From assembly GCA_023415515.1 (NCBI GenBank), contig JAEZKH010000318.1:4036-68035 (forward strand): a stretch of 64,000 nucleotides of DNA, written 5' to 3'. The translations under genes were made by a program, and so were the position numbers. The notes beneath the pieces were generated by a model. That model saw only the letters and a list, made by a program, of their open reading frames with translations. It searched no databases and had not been told where the DNA came from. The DNA is from Actinomycetes bacterium (GTDB lineage Bacteria; Actinomycetota; Actinomycetes; Mycobacteriales; Mycobacteriaceae). Shown here piece after piece: positions 59,261 to 64,000 of the stretch. The first letter of the stretch is position 1. Each line of letters begins with the position of its first letter.

Positions 59261-59833
59261 GTGACGAAGTTGGCATCGCCCCGCGGGGTGGTCCGCGACC
59301 GCGTGCTGCAGGCGGCCCTCGAACTCTTCGCCGAGCACGGCGTCAGTGGGACGTCCCTGCAGATGATCGCCGACCGCGTCGGTGTCGCCAAGGCGTCGGT
59401 GTACTACCAGTTCCACACCAAGGAAGACATCGTGCTGACGTTGATCGGCCCGGTGTTCGACGACATCGCCCGGTTGGTCAAGATCGCCGCCGCCATCGGG
59501 TCCGAGGAGGCGCGCCGCGACGTCGCCATCAGCGGTCTGGTCGAACTCGCGGTCCGCAACCGAAGCCTGACGACGGTGTTCTTCGGTGATCCCGCGATCG
59601 ACCCGCTGATCCGGTCACACGACGAATTCGCCGCCGCCGTCGAGGGTTTCGACGCGTTGCTCGTCGGTCCCGAACCAGACGACGCTACGCGAGTGGCGAT
59701 GATGGTGCTCACAGCGGGCATCTACGGCGCGGCGATCAGTCCCCGTCTGGTCGACGTGTCCGACGACGATTTGCACCGGCTGCTGCTGGAAACCACGTCG
59801 CGGCTGCTTCTCGCGCTGACCCCGGCCAAGTAG
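59261..59833 (+). CDS. TetR-family regulator, probable repressor of mmpSL
   Basis: 190 residues from a GTG with AGAGGGGA upstream. HTH segment T-S-L-Q-M-I-A-D-R-V-G-V-A-K-A-S-V-Y-Y-Q-F (about 29-49) followed by a helical effector domain. It is divergent from mmpS with an operator-like region of nested dyads between, so control of the exporter and of itself is likely. The phospholipase D gene follows 41 bp later in the same direction. Ligand unknown. Confidence 0.9.
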   Translation: MTKLASPRGVVRDRVLQAALELFAEHGVSGTSLQMIADRVGVAKASVYYQFHTKEDIVLTLIGPVFDDIARLVKIAAAIGSEEARRDVAISGLVELAVRNRSLTTVFFGDPAIDPLIRSHDEFAAAVEGFDALLVGPEPDDATRVAMMVLTAGIYGAAISPRLVDVSDDDLHRLLLETTSRLLLALTPAK

Positions 59834-59874
59834 TCGATTCGCCGGTAGGCGAAACGGGGTACACATCGTCCGAC

Positions 59875-61332
59875 ATGCGCGACGACCGACTGTTGATTCC
59901 CGGTGACACCTGCTGGCGGGTGGCGCGCGCCGATCGGTTCGCCTGCATCGTCGATGCCGCCGACTACTTCCGGCACGTGAAGACGGCGATGCTGCGCGCC
60001 AGACATCGAATCATGCTGATCGGTTGGGATCTCGACGCCCGGATGACGTTCGAGCGTGGCGAGAAGACATTGGCCGGCCCCAACCAACTGGGCGCGTTCC
60101 TCTACTGGCTGCTGTGGAAGCGCGGCGAACTCGAGGCCTATCTGCTGAAGTCCAACCTGCGTCTGCTCCCCGCATTTGACGGCATCTGGTTCGGGCTGAC
60201 GCCGGTGTCGGTGGTGAATCGGATGAGCAACCGGCGCATGCACTTCGCGATCGACGGCGCTCGGCCCACCGGTGCCGTCCACCATCAGAAGATCGCGGTC
60301 ATCGACGACGCCGTCGCCTTCTGCGGCGGTCTCGACCTCACTGTCGACCGGTGGGACACCCCGGCACACGAGCACGACAACCGTGACCGGCGCACGCTGG
60401 GGCGCGGTTACGGGCCGCGCCACGAAGTGGCCGCTGCGGTCGACGGGGAGGCTGCCGAAGCGCTCGCCGAACAAGCCAGGCAGCGGTGGGCGACGGCGAC
60501 GGGTCAGTCGCTGGCGCCGGTCGACGCGAAACACCTCCCGTGGCCGCCCAAGCTGGCGCCCGCACTGCGCCGAGTCGACGTCGCCATCGCACGCACGCTT
60601 CCAGAACTGGACGATCGCGACGAGGTGCGAGAGGTCGAGGCGCTCAACCTCGCTTCGATCGCGTCGGCGCGAGACACGATCTATCTGGAGAACCAGTATC
60701 TGGCAGCGCGCCACGTCGTCGACGCGCTCGCCGAGCGCCTACGGGAGGCCGACGGGCCGGAGGTCGTGATCGTCATCCCCCGCAGGGGCAACAACCGCCT
60801 GGAGCAGGAGACGATGGATGGCGCCAGGCACCGGCTCATCCAAGTGCTCTGGGAGGCAGACGAATACGGCCGGCTGGGCATCTACTATCCCGTGACCGGC
60901 GGCGGTACGCCGATCTACGTTCATTCGAAGGTGATGGCCATCGACGACCGGCTGCTGCGCATCGGCTCATCGAATCTCAACAACAGGTCGATGGGGTTCG
61001 ACAGCGAATGCGATCTGGCCATCGAGGCCGACCCCGGTAGCGGGCCGGGGGACTCAGTCCGCCACGAAGTCACCTCGGTGCGCAACCGGTTCCTGTCTGA
61101 GCACCTCGGCGTACCGGTCGACGAGTTCGAAGACGCCGTACGGCGACACGGATCGTTGTGCGCCGCCGTCGAGGATCTCCGCGGTGACGGCAGGTCGCTT
61201 CGCCCCTTCACCGATCAGACGATCTCCGGCGAGGCGAGCCCGCTCGCGGAGAACGACCTGATGGATCCCGATCACGTTCCGCGATCGCTGACCCGAACCG
61301 TGCAACGGTTCGTCATGGGGCTGAGGCGGTAG
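59875..61332 (+). CDS. Phospholipase D family protein (cardiolipin synthase-like)
   Basis: 485 residues with two HKD motifs: H137-x-K139-x4-D144 in HHQKIAVIDDAVAF and H350-x-K352-x4-D357 in VHSKVMAIDDRLLRIGSSN. It has no N-terminal membrane helices, so it resembles soluble phospholipase D more than ClsA. It cleaves or transfers phosphodiesters of phospholipids. The ATG has no strong ribosome site. A short W-D-L-D-A motif near residue 51 follows a strand as in eukaryote-type PLD. Role unknown; no clear link to the exporter genes. Confidence 0.9.
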   Translation: MRDDRLLIPGDTCWRVARADRFACIVDAADYFRHVKTAMLRARHRIMLIGWDLDARMTFERGEKTLAGPNQLGAFLYWLLWKRGELEAYLLKSNLRLLPAFDGIWFGLTPVSVVNRMSNRRMHFAIDGARPTGAVHHQKIAVIDDAVAFCGGLDLTVDRWDTPAHEHDNRDRRTLGRGYGPRHEVAAAVDGEAAEALAEQARQRWATATGQSLAPVDAKHLPWPPKLAPALRRVDVAIARTLPELDDRDEVREVEALNLASIASARDTIYLENQYLAARHVVDALAERLREADGPEVVIVIPRRGNNRLEQETMDGARHRLIQVLWEADEYGRLGIYYPVTGGGTPIYVHSKVMAIDDRLLRIGSSNLNNRSMGFDSECDLAIEADPGSGPGDSVRHEVTSVRNRFLSEHLGVPVDEFEDAVRRHGSLCAAVEDLRGDGRSLRPFTDQTISGEASPLAENDLMDPDHVPRSLTRTVQRFVMGLRR

Positions 61333-61369
61333 CCGGCGCCGAGGGTTGCGCACCGCGGGCGATCACTCC

Positions 61370-62179
61370 CTAGCGAGCCGTACCGGAAGCCGTCGTCGCG
61401 ATTCCGCCGTCGACCGGGATGACCGCACCGGTCAGGTAGGAGCCCGCCCGACTTGACAGGAACACCGCAATACCCGCCATATCGTCGTCACGGCCGATCC
61501 GGCCGAGCGGCGCAGCCGCGGCGATCGAATCCCCGAAGGCCTCGAGCGTCGCGGCCATCATCTTCGATTCGAACGGGCCAGGCGCGACGGCGTTGACGGC
61601 GATGTGCTGCGGCCCGAGTTCGCGCGCGAGCACCCGCGTCAACTGGTGTACGGCCGCCTTGCTGCTGGCATACGAGTAGGTGGGCATCGGGCTGACGTGG
61701 ATTCCGTCGATGCTGCCGACGTTGATGACGCGGGCGGGGTCATCGGCGGTGCCCGCTCGGCGCAGCGCCGGCAGCAGAGCCTGCACCAGCCAGAAGGGCG
61801 ATTTGACGTTGAGGTCGAGTACCTTGTCCCATGCCGAGTCGGGGAAGGTTTCCAGTGGTTCGCCCCACGTCGCCCCCGCATTGTTGACGAGTATGTTCAG
61901 CCCGTCGGTCGCCGCGGCGACTTGTTCGGCGAGTCGGATGCACTCGTCGTGGCGGGACAGGTCGGCGGGTATCGCGGTCACCTCGCCGAACTCCGACAGG
62001 TGTTCCGCAGCGTTGGCGCAAGCATCGGCCTTGCGCGAGCTGATCGTCACCGATGCGCCCGCCTGCAGCAGCCCCCGCGCCATCATCATGCCGATGCCGC
62101 GGGTGCCGCCCGTGACCAACGCGGTTTTCCCGGTCAGATCGAAAAGCTGTGCGTGCGTGCTGATTTGAACGTCGGTCAT
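61370..62179 (-). CDS. SDR family oxidoreductase
   Basis: 269 residues from ATG 62179 (a GTG two codons earlier is possible). TALVTGGTRGIGMMMARGL is the NAD(P) site, followed by NNAGATWGEP, N-V-G-S-I-D-G-I, Y-S-Y-A-S-S-K (catalytic Tyr and Lys) and VNAVAPGPFESKM. This is the FabG/gluconate-5-dehydrogenase-like branch. It is divergent from the hydroxyacid-oxoacid transhydrogenase gene across 48 bp that contain a GCCT-GT-AGGC dyad. Substrate unknown. Confidence 0.9.
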   Translation of the reverse strand: MTDVQISTHAQLFDLTGKTALVTGGTRGIGMMMARGLLQAGASVTISSRKADACANAAEHLSEFGEVTAIPADLSRHDECIRLAEQVAAATDGLNILVNNAGATWGEPLETFPDSAWDKVLDLNVKSPFWLVQALLPALRRAGTADDPARVINVGSIDGIHVSPMPTYSYASSKAAVHQLTRVLARELGPQHIAVNAVAPGPFESKMMAATLEAFGDSIAAAAPLGRIGRDDDMAGIAVFLSSRAGSYLTGAVIPVDGGIATTASGTAR

Positions 62180-62204
62180 GACCACTGCTCTCTGCTATAT
62201 GCTC

Positions 62205-62214
62205 GCCTGTAGGC
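62205..62214. promoter_or_regulatory. Short dyad in the SDR-transhydrogenase divergent promoter
   Basis: GCCT-GT-AGGC in the 48-bp divergent gap, ending 13 bp before the transhydrogenase ATG and next to its GGGGAGG ribosome site. It could bind a regulator that is not encoded in the immediate vicinity. Short enough to be chance. Confidence 0.3.
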
Positions 62215-62227
62215 AAGGGGAGGCTCG

Positions 62228-63535
62228 ATGAGCTGCTGTCATTATCAACCCACCGCCGACGGCATGGACACCGCGTTCACCGTCGACGCATCCCGCGTGA
62301 CGTTCGGCAGGGGATGTCTGACCGAACTGGGTGACCGGGCCAGGGCGCTCGGGATGGAACGGGTTGCGCTGTTCACCGACCCCGTCGTCGCCGATCTGGA
62401 GGTCTTCACCACGGCGCGACGCGCTCTGCTCGACGCAGGCGTCGATGTCGTGCCCTACGCAGAATCGCATGTCGAACCCACCGACGAGTCGTTCGCCAGG
62501 GCCGCGGCCTTCGCGGCGGAGACCGCACCCGACGGTTACGTCTCACTCGGCGGTGGGTCGGTGATCGACACCGCGAAGGCCGCCAACCTGTACGCCACCC
62601 ATCCGGCCGACTTCCTGTCCTACGTCAACCCTCCGGTCGGTGAGGGAACGCCGGTGCCGGGCCCGCTGCGACCCCACATCGCCTGCCCGACCACGTCAGG
62701 GACGGGCAGCGAGGTGACCGGCATCGCGATCTTCGACCTGTTGTCCATGTCGGCGAAGACGGGCATCGCCTCGCCGGCGCTGCGGCCGACCGAGGCCCTG
62801 GTCGACCCGGACTGCACCGGCACCCTGCCCGCTGAGGTCGTGGCCTGCTCGGGACTCGATGTGCTGTCGCACGCGCTGGAGTCGTTCACCGCGCGGCCGT
62901 TCGTGAACCGGCAGGCTCCCGCCCGGCCGAGCCAACGTCCGATGAGCCAGGGCGCCAACCCGTGGAGCGACCTGGGCAGCGTGGAGGCCCTGCGACTCCT
63001 CGGCCGGTACCTGGAGCGTGCTGTCGGTGACGCGTCGGACCGCGAAGCGCGCGAGCAGACGATGTGGGCCGCGACGCTGGCGGGCATCGCGTTCGGCAAC
63101 GCGGGCGTGCACATCCCGCACGCGATGGCCTACGCGGTAGCGGGTCAGGTGCGGGAATTCCACGCCGACGGCTATCCAGGATCCGAACCCATTGTGCCGC
63201 ATGGCATGTCGGTGATCCTCAATGCGCCTGCCGTCTTCCGGTCGACAGCGGGCAGTAATCCGCAGCGCCATATCGATGCGGCGGGTCATCTCGGCGCCGA
63301 TGTCGCCGAGGTGGCGCAGGAGGACGCGGGCGCCGTGCTCGCTGCCGAACTGGTTCGAATCATGCGTGCGGTGGGAATGCCCAATGGGTTGTCCGCCGTG
63401 GGATACGTCGAGTCGGATTGCGCCGAACTGGCCGAAGGGGCGTGGCCGCAGCAGCGACTGCTGCAGAATGCGCCGGTGGACAGTGACAGGGCGTCGCTGG
63501 CCGGTTTCTTCTCTGGCGCGATGCGGTACTGGTGA
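62228..63535 (+). CDS. Iron-containing alcohol dehydrogenase, hydroxyacid-oxoacid transhydrogenase type
   Basis: 435 residues, group III iron-dependent alcohol dehydrogenase. [11 protein letters not shown] is the cofactor loop; [24 protein letters not shown] and [19 protein letters not shown] hold the Asp and His ligands. The N terminus ([14 protein letters not shown]) and length match human ADHFE1-type hydroxyacid-oxoacid transhydrogenase, which oxidises 4-hydroxybutyrate while reducing 2-oxoglutarate. GGGGAGG lies just before the ATG. Another iron alcohol dehydrogenase activity is possible. Confidence 0.87.
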   Translation: MSCCHYQPTADGMDTAFTVDASRVTFGRGCLTELGDRARALGMERVALFTDPVVADLEVFTTARRALLDAGVDVVPYAESHVEPTDESFARAAAFAAETAPDGYVSLGGGSVIDTAKAANLYATHPADFLSYVNPPVGEGTPVPGPLRPHIACPTTSGTGSEVTGIAIFDLLSMSAKTGIASPALRPTEALVDPDCTGTLPAEVVACSGLDVLSHALESFTARPFVNRQAPARPSQRPMSQGANPWSDLGSVEALRLLGRYLERAVGDASDREAREQTMWAATLAGIAFGNAGVHIPHAMAYAVAGQVREFHADGYPGSEPIVPHGMSVILNAPAVFRSTAGSNPQRHIDAAGHLGADVAEVAQEDAGAVLAAELVRIMRAVGMPNGLSAVGYVESDCAELAEGAWPQQRLLQNAPVDSDRASLAGFFSGAMRYW

Positions 63536-63549
63536 AATGAGGAGGTGCG

Positions 63550-63834
63550 ATGTTCGCCAGATGGGGCCGTAAGGCCGATGTAGTGCTGCGACGGGGAACC
63601 GAAGCCGTTCACGAGGCCGTCCGCGCGACAGTCGTCCATGCGCGCAGGATCGCGGGGACCGTCGGCGGCGCGGCTACGCGCGTGACGCGGGAAACGCAGG
63701 ATCTGGCGTGGGGCTACCAGGACGTCGCCACCGATCTGCTCCGGCCGAGTTCGCAGCAGGCGACGAAGCGCAACGAGGTCGAACACCCCGACGAGGGCCG
63801 ACCCACCTTGCGGGTCGTCGGCAGCGACGACTGA
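63550..63834 (+). CDS. Small hypothetical protein
   Basis: 94 residues, 14 bp after the transhydrogenase stop with a strong GAGGAGG ribosome site, so co-translation is likely. It is basic in the first two thirds and amphipathic (V-V-L-R-R-G-T-E-A-V-H-E-A-V-R-A-T-V), with a polar acidic tail. No membrane segment, Cys pair or known motif is visible. I do not recognise the family. Confidence 0.7.
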   Translation: MFARWGRKADVVLRRGTEAVHEAVRATVVHARRIAGTVGGAATRVTRETQDLAWGYQDVATDLLRPSSQQATKRNEVEHPDEGRPTLRVVGSDD

Positions 63835-63892
63835 GCCCCCGACAACGCCGACACCGCGGCGAGACTTTTCCCGGCGAGCAATAGCTCCTATG

Positions 63893-64000
63893 TCAAGCGG
63901 CGGCTGTTTGTAGTGGTTTTTGGCGGGTGTTGTGGTCGGCGAGGAGGGCGCGGTAAACGGCTCGGGCGATCCGACGTTTGATGCAGCGTCGTGCTGCGGC
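63893..64000 (-). CDS. IS110-like transposase, C-terminal end (cut by window edge)
   Basis: The - strand is open from base 64000 to a TGA at 63893-63895 and gives 35 residues ending R-R-C-I-K-R-R-I-A-R-A-V-Y-R-A-L-L-A-D-H. The R-C-I-K-R-R-I-A-R-x-V-Y-x-x-L pattern is characteristic of the C terminus of IS110/IS116/IS902-type transposases. The N-terminal catalytic domain lies outside the window. The element 3' end would fall between 63835 and 63892, where I see no obvious inverted repeat, as expected for IS110. Confidence 0.65.
   Translation of the reverse strand, partial: AAARRCIKRRIARAVYRALLADHNTRQKPLQTAAA

Overview
The window is high-G+C actinobacterial DNA. Nearly every gene overlaps or abuts its neighbour, and long spurious frames fill the opposite strands. 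An MmpS/MmpL pair with its TetR regulator, a WS/DGAT acyltransferase, a mycofactocin-type SDR, two membrane class III cyclases, a P450 with a private ferredoxin and a double-length FadE34-like acyl-CoA dehydrogenase point to an environmental, probably fast-growing mycobacterium (Mycolicibacterium-like). No tRNA, rRNA, CRISPR array or replication origin was seen. The window starts inside a permease gene and ends inside an IS110-like transposase gene.

Layout. (1) 1-8610, + strand: allantoin and glyoxylate salvage, with two NCS1 permeases, hydroxypyruvate isomerase, tartronate semialdehyde reductase, glyoxylate carboligase, allantoinase and ureidoglycine aminohydrolase. (2) 8677-10260: membrane adenylate/guanylate cyclase. 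(3) 10222-21022: a glycine-betaine-to-glycine demethylation block, made of a Rieske ferredoxin and oxygenase, a GcvT-fused dimethylglycine dehydrogenase, heterotetrameric sarcosine oxidase soxBDAG, and GntR and IclR regulators. A TGATATATCA-like palindrome is shared by the soxB and dimethylglycine-dehydrogenase promoters. (4) 21183-32649: a block built round a 6-S-cysteinyl-FMN amine dehydrogenase and an aldehyde dehydrogenase (- strand), a divergent LysR, then a flavin monooxygenase, RidA, DUF1028, M20 hydrolase, APC permease and aspartase (+ strand). I read it as a complete candidate route histamine -> imidazoleacetate -> aspartate -> fumarate. The amine dehydrogenase has the Gln/Trp/Asp pocket I recall for histamine dehydrogenase, not the trimethylamine dehydrogenase pocket, and a TACAGATGCA-type motif recurs at its promoters. 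This is the most interesting part of the window. (5) 32657-34083: P450 and ferredoxin. (6) 34368-41195, - strand: biotin-independent malonate decarboxylase operon with a fused MdcD-MdcE and a coupled, apparently exported alpha/beta hydrolase at its head. (7) 41288-47247: two SDRs, WS/DGAT, a small methyltransferase, a TIGR02206 membrane protein and a second cyclase. (8) 47238-55738: arylsulfatase, esterase, two amidohydrolases around a double acyl-CoA dehydrogenase, and a TetR with two operator-like dyads. A similar dyad lies upstream of the arylsulfatase. (9) 55725-63834: MmpL/MmpS with divergent TetR, phospholipase D family protein, SDR, hydroxyacid-oxoacid transhydrogenase and a small unknown protein. 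(10) 63893-64000: 3' end of an IS110-like transposase gene.

The common theme is use of small nitrogen and carbon compounds: purine breakdown products, betaine, probably histamine, and malonate. Each module has its own regulator or a membrane carrier, apart from malonate decarboxylase, for which neither is visible. Functions are inferred from motifs and gene order read by eye; no database search was possible.
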